Assembly: GCF_008704205.1 (NCBI RefSeq)
Contig: NZ_VXLC01000008.1
Coordinates: 186,001 to 250,000 of the forward strand
Source of the DNA: Nocardia colli
GTDB lineage: Bacteria > Actinomycetota > Actinomycetes > Mycobacteriales > Mycobacteriaceae
Direction of reading: 5' to 3'
DNA length: 64,000 nucleotides
Position numbers and translations under genes: made by a program. Shown here in pieces: positions 17,951 through 25,700 of the stretch. The notes under the pieces are model-generated. The model ran no database searches. It saw only the letters and a list, made by a program, of their open reading frames with translations, and was not told the origin of the DNA. Every line of letters begins with the position of its first letter. Positions within the stretch are counted from its first letter, which is position 1.

Positions 17951-18388
17951 TCAGATGTCGCGCGCGAGCCGCTCGATCAGCGGCGCGGCCGCGGCCAGCT
18001 GTTTCAACTGCGCGGCCGTGAACTCTTCGACGAGTACCCGGGCCATCAATTCGGTTTTGGCACTGCGTTTTTCGGTCAGCACCCGGGAACCCGCGGGTGT
18101 CGGCGCAAGCACGACGCGTCGACGGTCCGCCGGATCCGAATGCCGTTCGACCAGGCCGCGAGCTTGCAGCGCACTCAGCGTCGCCCCCATGGCCTGCGGG
18201 GTGATCTGTTCTTTGCGCGCCAATTCCGCCGAGGTCGCGGGTCCCTCGCGATCGAGCCGGGCCAACGCGGTCCGCTCGGGCATCGTGAGCGCGTCTTCGA
18301 GCTGTAGCTGCCGTAACCGGCGTACCAGCGCGCCCACCCCGACCAGCAGGGCGGCGGCAACATCGGACGCATCCGGGTCGTCGGTCAT
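17951..18388 (-). CDS. MarR-family transcriptional regulator
   Basis: The 145-aa protein has the winged-helix MarR pattern: LTMPERTALARLDREGPATSAELARKEQITPQAMGATLSALQARGLVERHSDPADRRRVVLAPTPAG shown across residues 35-100, with the DPADRRR wing. It leads an operon with a multidrug-type MFS exporter and an isochorismatase-like hydrolase. By family precedent it represses its own operon until a small ligand, often phenolic, binds. The AT-rich region just upstream is the expected binding site. Confidence 0.9.
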   Translation of the reverse strand: MTDDPDASDVAAALLVGVGALVRRLRQLQLEDALTMPERTALARLDREGPATSAELARKEQITPQAMGATLSALQARGLVERHSDPADRRRVVLAPTPAGSRVLTEKRSAKTELMARVLVEEFTAAQLKQLAAAAPLIERLARDI

Positions 18389-18440
18389 ATTCTGAGCTTA
18401 CCTAATCAGTCTAATTTATCAACTTACCTTAGTATCTGCC
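18389..18440 (-). promoter_or_regulatory. AT-rich promoter/operator region of the MarR operon
   Basis: This stretch is clearly AT-richer than its surroundings and contains two copies of CTTACCT (18398..18404 and 18424..18430) plus two copies of CTAAT. On the minus strand it offers a TTGATA-like -35. It probably holds the MarR promoter and binding sites; exact elements are not certain. Confidence 0.5.
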
Positions 18441-18555
18441 CTGCCGACGTCCGACGTCACGTCATGGATTGCGGAGGCATAACCAAAGAGGCCAAACAAC
18501 GCCCGGAATGACCTGAATTCGGCTTCCGAACGACCATCCGATGGCCGAAACTTGA

Positions 18556-18658
18556 AGGTGCATCCGGCTCCGGGCGCTTCGCTCCCTTATCTCGGGTACG
18601 CGCAGAACGACCGGTCCACCCAGAGGAATATGGCTGGTCGCCGGGGCCGGATGCACCT
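18556..18658. repeat. 13-bp inverted repeat with a 77-base spacer in a 430-bp gene-free stretch
   Basis: AGGTGCATCCGGC (18556..18568) and GCCGGATGCACCT (18646..18658) are perfect inverted copies. The spacer contains further short complementarities (CCGGGC/CCCGG-type). It lies between the MarR promoter and the DUF4254 gene. No convincing coding region overlaps it; it could be a folded RNA or a relic of a small mobile element. Confidence 0.5.
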
Positions 18659-18820
18659 CGACCGTCGCCAGGGAAGGCCTACCTTGCCCACGCAGCTGGA
18701 CAACCGAGAGCTGGGGGACGCGCGATCGCGCGCGCGAACCACGACACCGAGTCTCCGTAGTGAGGCACGAGCCGGTCGCATTTGCCAGGGGCACGCGCCG
18801 GGTCGCGCCGACCACCTCAC

Positions 18821-19318
18821 GTGACCGTGCAGACCGCCGACGGACCCAGGGCGCGGGCCATGTCGATCGACGGCGGCGCCCGGCGCCCGCTCCTGCCGGA
18901 CTGGCACGAACTGTCCGCCGCACTCCGCTTACACACCGGTGATCGTCCAGGCGACCACCTCGTCATCCAACTGGCCCGAGCCTTGGCGCAGCTGCACCAC
19001 ACGCGTCGCGCCCAACCGGAGCGGCTGGTCGAAATCGACTGCCGCCGTGCCGAAGTCGTCGCCGTGATCGACGACTGGGTGGCCAAGCAGGTGCCGCCCC
19101 GGCGCGGTAAGGACCGCCCGCCCGAGTCGCTCGGCGGCACCGTCGACCGCATGGCCGCCGCGCAGATCCTCGCCGACCATCTGTTGATGACCGCCGAGAA
19201 CGTTCCGGAACAACGGGTACACGCGGCCTGGTCCCGGCTCGCCGCACTCGCCATCAAATGGACCGATCTCGCGCACGACATCGAGTCCCGCCGACCACGT
19301 TCGATCGACCGTCGCTGA
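18821..19318 (+). CDS. DUF4254-like protein
   Basis: The 165-aa protein is helical: LPDWHELSAALRL, then ALAQLHHTRRAQPERLVEIDCRRAEVVAVIDDWVAKQVP, and a C-terminal AAWSRLAALAIKWTDLAHDI. This order (short N-terminal lead, central IDxRRAExVxxID, late WxRLAxLAxxxxDL) matches DUF4254 proteins, which are multi-copy in Nocardia and have no known function. Several starts are possible (GTG 18821, GTG 18827, ATG 18860); the first after an upstream stop-poor region is chosen. Confidence 0.6.
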   Translation: MTVQTADGPRARAMSIDGGARRPLLPDWHELSAALRLHTGDRPGDHLVIQLARALAQLHHTRRAQPERLVEIDCRRAEVVAVIDDWVAKQVPPRRGKDRPPESLGGTVDRMAAAQILADHLLMTAENVPEQRVHAAWSRLAALAIKWTDLAHDIESRRPRSIDRR

Positions 19319-19329
19319 TCCGCCGTCGC

Positions 19330-19491
19330 TCAGGTGATCGTCGGAATGGTCCAGAGGTAAGCCGATATCGGAGGCAGTTCCGTCGTATCGACAAGGGGGT
19401 CGACACGTAGTAGGCCGAGGAATTCTTCCAACGACGTATACCGCGCCAAAATGTCCTCCAACAGGCGGCGCGCGGCGTCCTCCGGTTTCAT
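19330..19491 (-). CDS. small hypothetical protein, coupled to an upstream micro-ORF
   Basis: The 53-aa frame MKPEDAARRLLEDILARYTSLEEF... is acidic and helical in its first half and ends PPISAYLWTIPTIT. I do not recognise it. Its ATG overlaps the TGA of a 21-codon open frame (ATGA, 19488..19491) that has its own strong ribosome binding site, suggesting coupled translation. The frame is open further upstream to 19533, but no binding site supports that start. It could also be the tail of a decayed gene. Confidence 0.4.
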   Translation of the reverse strand: MKPEDAARRLLEDILARYTSLEEFLGLLRVDPLVDTTELPPISAYLWTIPTIT

Positions 19492-19553
19492 GACCGGGTT
19501 ATGCCCACGAGTCCGATAAACAAACCGGCCCATAGTTTTCGCGATCCGTTCAT
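19488..19553 (-). CDS. 21-aa micro-ORF (putative leader peptide)
   Basis: ATG at 19553 follows GGAGG with six bases spacing and encodes a 21-residue peptide with a basic start (MNGSRK) and hydrophobic core (LWAGLFIGLVGI). Its stop overlaps the ATG of the next frame in ATGA form. An in-frame stop at 19577 prevents a longer protein. Coding status is uncertain; the good binding site and overlap are the only evidence. Confidence 0.3.
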   Translation of the reverse strand: MNGSRKLWAGLFIGLVGITRS

Positions 19554-19772
19554 TACGGCCCTCCAGGAGTTGGGTCAGTGCCGATCGGACTCATTGAATT
19601 GCCGTTCCACCCGTCGGCGGAACGTGCTCAGATTACCCATCCGGCAGGCGTCGAGCCGCATTCCCGCAGTGTGCGTCGCGAACTTTTCAGACAGGGAAAT
19701 TCAACGATGGATCCCGACCAGTCGGTAATCGCGACCGGTTACTCCGCGGCACCCCGAACTGGGCGGCGGTAC

Positions 19773-19801
19773 TTGACATCTCGTCGCGCCGATAGGACGA
19801 A
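19773..19801 (+). promoter_or_regulatory. possible promoter of the PucR-family gene
   Basis: A consensus -35 TTGACA (19773..19778) lies 60-70 bases before the chosen PucR start. The -10 at 17-base spacing (GACGAA, 19796..19801) is poor, so only the -35 supports this call. Confidence 0.25.
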
Positions 19802-19841
19802 TGCGCCGCGCCCGGACAGCCCGGGCAGCAGAATGTGGTCT

Positions 19842-21104
19842 ATGACTGCCTTGGATCAGGAAGCCCTCGACTGGCTCGTCCAGTTCGGGGCGCAGGCTCG
19901 CAACGACGAGCAGACCCAGCAGCTGGTCGACCTGGTGGACGGCAAGATCAACGAGGTCAACGCGCAACTGCCCGGCGACGCCGAACTCGCCGAAATGCTG
20001 CACGCCGCGACCCGTTCGCACTGGCGCAGCTTCCTCGCCATGGTGAGCCGGGAGGTGTTCGAGGTGCACGCGCCCGCGGAGGTGCTCGCGCTCTCCCGCA
20101 CGGTCGCCCGGCGTGGTTTCGGCATAGACGTGGTGATGCGGACCTACCGGGTCGGGCAGGCCATGCTCTGGCAGTTCATCACCGATTTCCTGAACAAGGC
20201 GATCGAGGACGACCAGCTGCGCAGCGCGGTGCTGCTGCTGTTCTGGGATCGCGTGCTCGAATGGACCGACACCTGTGTGGAGGCGTCGGTCGCGGTCTAC
20301 ACCGACGAGCGCGAGCAGTGGCAGCGCGGCGCGCTGGCGCGGCGGTTCGGGCTGGCCGGCTCGCTGCTGCGTGGCGACGCGATCGACATCGACCACGCCG
20401 AGGCCCAGCTCGGTCATTCGCTGCGCCGCTATCAGACCGCGATCGTGCTGTGGGCCGACGACGCGGCGGCCACCCCGGACCCGGTGCGCACGCTGGAGAA
20501 GTTCGGCAACGACATCGCCGCGCTGCTCGACGCGCCGCGCCCGCTCATGCTCTCCTCCGGCGTGCGCGGCATGTGGGCGTGGATCGCCACGTCGAGCGTG
20601 CCGGATCTGGCGGCGCTGCCCGCGGTCGGTCAACCGGGCCTGCACGCCGCCATCGGTTCGTCGGCGCCGGATATCGCCGGGTTCCGGCAGAGCCATCGCG
20701 AGGCCATCGCCGCGCAACGCGTGGCCATCGAAACCGACCATGCCGCAACGGTGATCCGTTATGCCGACGTCGAATTGGTTTGCCTCACCACCGGCGACGG
20801 CAGCGTCGAAGCGATGCGGGTGCTGGCGACAAGGGAATTGGGCGCATTGACCGGTGCCGACGAGACCACCGCCCGATTGCGTGAAACTCTGCTCGCCTAT
20901 CTGGCCGGCGGCCGCAATGTCCCGGCCACCGCGCAACAATTGAACGTGCACCCCAACACGGTTCGCTATCGCATCAACCAATCCGAGGAATTGCTCGGCC
21001 ATTCCATCGAGGAACGCGCCACCTATATCGAATTGGCGTTGCGCTGCGCGCAGACCTACGGCGACAAAATCCTTACCCCGCAGCCGGATCGGGCCATCGC
21101 CTGA
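19842..21104 (+). CDS. PucR/CdaR-family transcriptional regulator
   Basis: The protein is 420 aa from the ATG at 19842 (another ATG at 19833 would add three residues). The C-terminal helix-turn-helix is clear: LLAYLAGGRNVPATAQQLNVHPNTVRYRINQSEELLG (HTH_30 type), as in PucR and CdaR activators. The N-terminal 200 residues are helical (FGIDVVMRTYRVGQAMLWQFITDFLNKA) and resemble the RsbRD-like sensory region of actinobacterial members, with a CdaR GGDEF-like middle. Target genes are unknown; the convergent alpha/beta hydrolase and the lipase beyond it are neighbours. Confidence 0.88.
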   Translation: MTALDQEALDWLVQFGAQARNDEQTQQLVDLVDGKINEVNAQLPGDAELAEMLHAATRSHWRSFLAMVSREVFEVHAPAEVLALSRTVARRGFGIDVVMRTYRVGQAMLWQFITDFLNKAIEDDQLRSAVLLLFWDRVLEWTDTCVEASVAVYTDEREQWQRGALARRFGLAGSLLRGDAIDIDHAEAQLGHSLRRYQTAIVLWADDAAATPDPVRTLEKFGNDIAALLDAPRPLMLSSGVRGMWAWIATSSVPDLAALPAVGQPGLHAAIGSSAPDIAGFRQSHREAIAAQRVAIETDHAATVIRYADVELVCLTTGDGSVEAMRVLATRELGALTGADETTARLRETLLAYLAGGRNVPATAQQLNVHPNTVRYRINQSEELLGHSIEERATYIELALRCAQTYGDKILTPQPDRAIA

Positions 21105-21115
21105 GTCGTCCCGCA

Positions 21116-21949
21116 TCAGTCGATATCCGCCAAGAAGCTCTGCACCAGCGCGGTGACCACGCCCGGTTGCTCCACAACACAACAGTGGCCCGCATTCTCG
21201 ATCACTTCGAAGCGCGCCTTGGGAATGAGCTCGGTGAGCCGCCACGCGTCCGCGATCGGGGTGACCGCGTCGTCGACGCCGACCGCGACCAGGGTCGGCG
21301 CGGTGATGGCGGTGATCTCCGGATCGGCCGGCGCGCGACCGATCGCGCCGCGGATCGCCTTGCGGGTGCCCGCGCTGTCGATGCGCTCGAGCCGCTCGGC
21401 CCATTCGGCGATGGTGTCCGCGGCGGCCGGATCGGCCAGGAACGCCGGGCCGAACAGCAGCTTCGCCACCTGGCCGCGGACCAGGTCGACGCCGAAAAGG
21501 CGTACCGCCCAAGTCAACCGGACGTAACGGCCGATCTTGCTGCGGTCCTGCGGGCCTGCGCTGGTGGACAGCAGGGTGAGTGAGCGGATCAGTTCGCCGT
21601 GCCGGGCCGCGACCCGCTGCCCGACGAAGCCACCCATGCCGATGCCGACCCAGTGCACCGGCGCGAGCCGCAGCGCGCGGATCAGACCGACCGCGTCGGT
21701 GGTGAGCGTGTCCATGTCGTAGCCGTCCTCGGTCGGCTGGGTGCCGCCTTGGCCGCGCCAGTCGATGCCGATGCAGCGGTAGTGCTCGCGCAGCACGTCG
21801 ATCTGCGCGCGGAACATCCAGCTGCCGAACAGGAGGCTGTGCGCGAAAACTATGACGGGACTGTCGGATCGGCCGTTCGGATCGCCCGTGTCGGTGTAGC
21901 CGATCGGCACGCCGTTCACGACGATCGTCCGAATGATCGTGGAGAGCAT
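21116..21949 (-). CDS. alpha/beta-hydrolase-fold protein without the nucleophile serine
   Basis: The 277-aa protein has a complete alpha/beta-hydrolase layout: VIVFAHSLLFGSWMF, GIDWRGQGGT, the elbow VGIGMGGFVGQRVAARH, a late GVDDAVTP acid loop and NAGHCCVVEQP with the histidine. The elbow normally reads GxSxGG, but residue 104 is Gly (codon ggc, one base from agc). Asp and His of the triad are kept. It may be inactive, a binding protein or use another chemistry. GAGGAG lies eight to nine bases before the ATG. It diverges from the lipase gene. Confidence 0.8.
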   Translation of the reverse strand: MLSTIIRTIVVNGVPIGYTDTGDPNGRSDSPVIVFAHSLLFGSWMFRAQIDVLREHYRCIGIDWRGQGGTQPTEDGYDMDTLTTDAVGLIRALRLAPVHWVGIGMGGFVGQRVAARHGELIRSLTLLSTSAGPQDRSKIGRYVRLTWAVRLFGVDLVRGQVAKLLFGPAFLADPAAADTIAEWAERLERIDSAGTRKAIRGAIGRAPADPEITAITAPTLVAVGVDDAVTPIADAWRLTELIPKARFEVIENAGHCCVVEQPGVVTALVQSFLADID

Positions 21950-22347
21950 CAGAGCGGCTCCTCGGGAGAGGCGTCAACCGAAATCCGGAATAGCGCTGTG
22001 CCCAGCCTGGCAGAGGCGAGGGTTGCGGCGCTTGGCCCAGCCACCAACTCGGCGACCACGGGTTGTAGCCGAGCACAAGCCCGAGCCCCCGAGGCTTCCC
22101 TGGTACGGGCCATTATCCGTCGCGATGTTTGTGCAATATGCACAGTCGGACCCCGAAGAAATTAGTATTTTGCCTCTGGTCCCGCATCTAATTCTAGCAT
22201 TTGCTGTTACTTAGCCTTACAGACATTCTGGTGGGTGACGCGCGGCGTGCCGTACACGAGCACGCGGTCGTGGCCGGAATACTTTCTGCGCCCGACAGAT
22301 CCATTTCCTGGATCTCATCATCACCGCTCACCAGCGAAAGAAGCTCA
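21950..22347. other. 398-bp divergent intergenic region
   Basis: No convincing gene is seen. The part at about 22158..22215 is unusually AT-rich (ATTAGTATTTTGCC, CTAATTCTAGCATTTGC) and probably holds the promoter of the secreted lipase and perhaps of the divergent hydrolase. I could not define hexamers with confidence. Confidence 0.4.
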
Positions 22348-23784
22348 ATGAACACAGTCGTACCCGGAAAGTTCGGGCGATTCCGCACTGCGGCTTTCAT
22401 CGCCCTTATCGCGACTTGCATTCAGGTAGCTGTCGGAATACCGGCAATTGCGACACCGGCACAAAACCCGGTCGCGCAGGAGGTTCCGGTGCAGCCGCCG
22501 CTGCCGTTTCCCATTCCGCCGGCGCCGCCGGAACTCGATCCGGGTTTCTACGCACCACCCGCGGACCTGGTCGCCTCGAAGCAACCCGGCGAGATCATCG
22601 CGGCCCGCGCGGTGCACCTGGCGTTCTACTCGGTCATCCCGTTCAACATCGACGCCTGGCAACTGTCGTTCCGCTCCACCAACACCAGGGGCGAACCGAT
22701 CGCCGCCGTCACCACGCTGATGAAGCCGCGCGGCGACAACGCGGGCGCGCCCCGCCCGCTGCTGTCCTACCAGTTCCCGCAGGACTCCAACGCGCAGTAC
22801 TGCGCGGCATCCTATGTGCTGCAACAGGCTTCGGTGCCGGGCAATATCACCGGCCAGTTCGACATCCCGTTCGAGTTCGTGCTGCCGCTGACCGCGCTCG
22901 GCGCGGGCTGGGCGGTGGCAATGCCGGATCACGAGGGCCCGGACTCGGCCTTCGCCGCGGGTCCGCTCGGCGCGCGGATCACGCTCGACGGCATCCGGGC
23001 GGCGGAGAACTTCGAGCCGATGGGGCTCGGCCCGCAGACCAAGGTGGGGCTGGCCGGGTATTCCGGCGGCGCGATCACCACCGGGCACACCGCGGAACTG
23101 GCCGCGTCCTACGCGCCGGAGCTGAATATCGTCGGCGCGTCCGAGGGTGGCGTTCCCGCCGACATCAAGGCGATGTATCAGCTGGCCAGCGGCAATCTCG
23201 GCTCCGGGCTGATCTTTTCGGGCCTGCTCGGTGTCGCGCGGGAGTATCCGGAGCTGGCCGCGTACAACGAGCAGCACATGAAACCGATCGGCAAGACGCT
23301 GGCGCCGATCAAGAACTCGCTGTGCCTCTACTCGGCCGCGCTGCTGCCCTTCATGAACCTGACCGACGGCATGTACGACTCCCCCGACCCGCTCGACGAT
23401 CCCGTGCCCAGCAAGGTGTTCGACGCGCTGCGCATGGGTCATTCGGTGCCGAAGATGCCGATGTTCATCTTCAATTCCAACCCCGACTGGATCGCTCCGG
23501 TCGGCCCGGTGAACACCCTGGTCGACGAGTACTGCCGCGACCCGAACGCCCAAGTGCATTACACCCGTGACCATTTCAGCGAGCACATCACGCTGGAGAT
23601 CGACAGCATCGCCCGGGTGCTGTTGTGGATGAAGGACCGCTTCGACGGCGTACCCGCCGAGCCGGGCTGCTCCATCCACGACGAGGGATCGATGGCGCTG
23701 GATCCCGCGAGCTGGCCGATCTGGCTGCAAGGAGCGGGCACGGTGCTCGCCGGACTGCTGCAACAACCCATCGGCAGCCGGTAG
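22348..23784 (+). CDS. secreted lipase of the LIP (secretory lipase) family
   Basis: The 478-aa precursor starts with a signal peptide (basic VPGKFGRFR, hydrophobic AAFIALIATCIQVAVG, cleavage near residues 36-38). A proline-rich linker follows (VPVQPPLPFPIPPAPPELDPGFY). The LIP-family core has nucleophile Ser239 in GLAGYSGGA, an Asp in NSNPDWIAP and His in DHFSEHI. Such enzymes hydrolyse triacylglycerols outside the cell and are multi-copy in mycolata. ATG at 22348 follows GAAAGAAG. It is followed by an EamA remnant and has no obvious partner gene. Confidence 0.9.
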   Translation: MNTVVPGKFGRFRTAAFIALIATCIQVAVGIPAIATPAQNPVAQEVPVQPPLPFPIPPAPPELDPGFYAPPADLVASKQPGEIIAARAVHLAFYSVIPFNIDAWQLSFRSTNTRGEPIAAVTTLMKPRGDNAGAPRPLLSYQFPQDSNAQYCAASYVLQQASVPGNITGQFDIPFEFVLPLTALGAGWAVAMPDHEGPDSAFAAGPLGARITLDGIRAAENFEPMGLGPQTKVGLAGYSGGAITTGHTAELAASYAPELNIVGASEGGVPADIKAMYQLASGNLGSGLIFSGLLGVAREYPELAAYNEQHMKPIGKTLAPIKNSLCLYSAALLPFMNLTDGMYDSPDPLDDPVPSKVFDALRMGHSVPKMPMFIFNSNPDWIAPVGPVNTLVDEYCRDPNAQVHYTRDHFSEHITLEIDSIARVLLWMKDRFDGVPAEPGCSIHDEGSMALDPASWPIWLQGAGTVLAGLLQQPIGSR

Positions 23785-23796
23785 GCCGCTCGATAA

Positions 23797-24054
23797 TCCG
23801 TCTCGATCGCCGTCCCTGCCGTCACCGCGCTCACCAACGGGGCGATCGGCTGGTTGCTCGTCGGCCGGTACTCGCCGCTGGTGCCCAGCGCGGTCGGCGC
23901 CGGACTGCTTCTGCTGACGCCGGTCGGCTCGCTGCTGCTCGGCGCGCTGATCCTCGGCGAGCGCCCCGCGCCGCTCCAAATCATCGGCTGCGCGGTGATT
24001 CTCGCGGTTGCCTACGGTGCCTCGGCGGTCAGAAGAGGGTCATCGGCTCGATAG
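23797..24054 (+). pseudogene. EamA/DMT transporter C-terminal remnant
   Basis: The frame from 23797 reads as the last part of an EamA drug/metabolite transporter: AVPAVTALTNGAIGWLLVGRYSP, a membrane helix VGAGLLLLTPVGSLLLGALILGERP, and a final helix IIGCAVILAVAYGAS. The GERP motif is typical of the last repeat of this family. An in-frame TAA at 23794 and the lipase stop directly upstream show that the N-terminal 200 or more residues are gone. Its 3' end overlaps the DUF72 gene convergently. Confidence 0.75.
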
Positions 24055-24868
24055 GCGCGGGTTCGGGCAGCGGGGTCAGTTCGGGGACCTCGGCGGCCAC
24101 CTCGGCGTGGAAACGGCGGGCGAGGGTCACGCCCTGGGCGTTGTCCGGGGTGTGGATGAAGACGGTGGGCGAGCGTCCTTCGCGCAGCCAGTCCGCGACC
24201 GTGCCGATCCACGGCTGCCAGCCCTCGACGGTGCGCTCGGCCGAGTCGCGACCGTGGTAGCGGACGATCGGGTACTCGGTCAGCGCGCGCGTCCGGCGCG
24301 GCAGACGTGGCTTCTTCGAATAGGCCTCCTGTTCGGCGGCGGTGACCGGGAGTCCGTCGAAAAGCACTGTGGTGTCGAAGGGTATCCATTCGGCGCCGAC
24401 CCGGCCGAGCACGCTTTCCAGCTGCCGCGCGGCCTGCTCGTTCTCGAAGAACGCGGGATGGCGGACCTCGACCGCCGAGCGGTAGTACGGCGGCAGCCGG
24501 CGCAGGAACAGCGCGAGCGCGCCGAGATCGTTAGGCCCGAACGAACCGGGCAACTGCACCCACAACGCGTGCGTGCGCGGGCCGAGCGGCTCGATCGCGG
24601 ACAGGAACGCGTGCATCTCGTCGTCGACGCCGGTCAGCCTGCGTTCGTGGGTGATCGACTTGTGCAGCTTCACCACGAACCGGAAATCCGGCGCGGTCTG
24701 CCCGGCCCACGACTCGACCGTGCGCCGCGCCGGTATCGCGTAGAACGTGGTGTTGCCCTCGACGGCATTGCACCGCTCGGCGTAGGCCGCCAGCCGATCC
24801 CCCGAAGCCGGTTGCCATTCCTGCCATGACGCGTGCGTCCACATCGCACAGCCCACGTGAAGCCGCAT
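24029..24868 (-). CDS. DUF72 family protein (YecE-like)
   Basis: The 279-aa protein begins RLHVGCAMWTHASWQEWQP and continues with YAERCNAVEGNTTFYAIPARRTVESWAGQTAPDFRFVVKLHKSITH, the conserved first half of DUF72/YecE TIM-barrel-like proteins. Later conserved parts are WVQLPGSFGP, VEVRHPAFF and YPIVRYHGRD. The family is widespread but biochemically uncharacterised. Length is normal. The 3' end overlaps the EamA remnant by 26 bases, which suggests the remnant is no longer constrained. Confidence 0.88.
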   Translation of the reverse strand: MRLHVGCAMWTHASWQEWQPASGDRLAAYAERCNAVEGNTTFYAIPARRTVESWAGQTAPDFRFVVKLHKSITHERRLTGVDDEMHAFLSAIEPLGPRTHALWVQLPGSFGPNDLGALALFLRRLPPYYRSAVEVRHPAFFENEQAARQLESVLGRVGAEWIPFDTTVLFDGLPVTAAEQEAYSKKPRLPRRTRALTEYPIVRYHGRDSAERTVEGWQPWIGTVADWLREGRSPTVFIHTPDNAQGVTLARRFHAEVAAEVPELTPLPEPAPIEPMTLF

Positions 24869-24953
24869 ACCGCGACGTTAGTACAGCGGACCGACACGCT
24901 TCGCGGGTGTGCAAGCCGGGAATGAATGGGCGGGCCCGTTGGTAGAACAAGGC

Positions 24954-25376
24954 ATGAAACTCGACGACGATGCTCGCGCGCTCATCGGCGCCGGCGCGGA
25001 CGCCACGCTGGTCACGATCAACCCGGACGGCAGCCCGCAGGTGAGCGTGGTGTGGGTGGCGCTGCAATCGGGCCCGGACGGAGACGAGCTCGTCACCGCC
25101 CACCTGGGCGAATACAAGAAGGTGCGCAATGTCCGCCGGGACAGCCGGGTCGCGGTGACGATCCTGTCCGCCGAGCGCGGCGAAGTCATGCGCCCGTACC
25201 TCTCGGTCACCGGAACCGCCCGGATCGTCGAGGGCGGCGCCCCCGAACTCCTCACCGAACTGGCCGCGACGCTGGCCAGCCCCGACGCCGGCTTCCCGCC
25301 GGCCGACGCACCGCCCGGCCTGCTGACCCGCATCCGCATCGACAAGGTCGGCGGCATCGGCCCCTGGGCCTCCTGA
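24954..25376 (+). CDS. PPOX-class F420-dependent oxidoreductase
   Basis: The 140-aa protein has the split-barrel flavin/F420-binding pattern of the pyridoxamine-5'-phosphate-oxidase-like family: ATLVTINPDGSPQVSVVWVAL, EYKKVRNVRRDSRVAVTIL and YLSVTGTARIVEGG. In mycolata such small proteins commonly use coenzyme F420 rather than FMN; the choice is not certain from sequence. Function is probably reduction of a small molecule. It is divergent from DUF72. Confidence 0.85.
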   Translation: MKLDDDARALIGAGADATLVTINPDGSPQVSVVWVALQSGPDGDELVTAHLGEYKKVRNVRRDSRVAVTILSAERGEVMRPYLSVTGTARIVEGGAPELLTELAATLASPDAGFPPADAPPGLLTRIRIDKVGGIGPWAS

Positions 25377-25467
25377 ACGGGCGCAACGAAGTGTGACTTT
25401 GTACCGGTAGGACCGGGAAGTCAGGACGAATACTCCTTCGGCTGCTTACAGTTTCGATAACGCCGTT

Positions 25468-25497
25468 GCGGGCACCCGGGTTGCGCGGGGTGCCCGC
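25468..25497 (+). other. 10-bp perfect hairpin upstream of the cold-shock operon
   Basis: GCGGGCACCC (25468..25477) pairs with GGGTGCCCGC (25488..25497) over a ten-base loop. It ends 32 bases before the GTG of the 56-aa gene. It could terminate the upstream oxidoreductase transcript or, since cold-shock mRNAs often have structured leaders, act as a 5'-leader structure. There is no U tract. Confidence 0.55.
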
Positions 25498-25529
25498 GCT
25501 AGGTTTCGACCCTGAGGAGATCGTCCGTC

Positions 25530-25700
25530 GTGGTCCGTCCAGACAAGATCAGACCGTCCCAGCAAGCAGCGACCAACACCACCGCCCGCTCCGGCCCCGC
25601 CGTCGTGTGGCCAGATCCGAGCCCGCTGGCCGACTGGTGGCAGCAGGTGATGGAACCCGGGACCGGCGAGTTCCCGGCGGCGTTCGAGGCGATGTCATGA
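25530..25700 (+). CDS. 56-aa proline-rich small protein coupled to the cold-shock gene
   Basis: GTG at 25530 lies about ten bases after GAGGAGA (25513..25519) and encodes 56 residues that end EFPAAFEAMS. The stop overlaps the cold-shock gene ATG as ATGA (25697..25700). The peptide has a basic start (VVRPDKIRPSQQ), a low-complexity Ala/Thr middle and a Trp-rich segment (VVWPDPSPLADWWQQVMEP). No known domain is recognised. Codon third positions are GC-rich like neighbouring genes. Coupling suggests it is made with the cold-shock protein. Confidence 0.6.
   Translation: MVRPDKIRPSQQAATNTTARSGPAVVWPDPSPLADWWQQVMEPGTGEFPAAFEAMS

Noticed and set aside
18462..18923. Overlapping open frames on both strands beside the inverted repeat
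   Set aside because: They lack binding sites and are Arg-rich; the DUF4254 gene explains the right part.
19701..22076. 791-codon minus-strand open frame
   Set aside because: Overlaps the PucR gene in antisense and the alpha/beta hydrolase in another frame; no family pattern.
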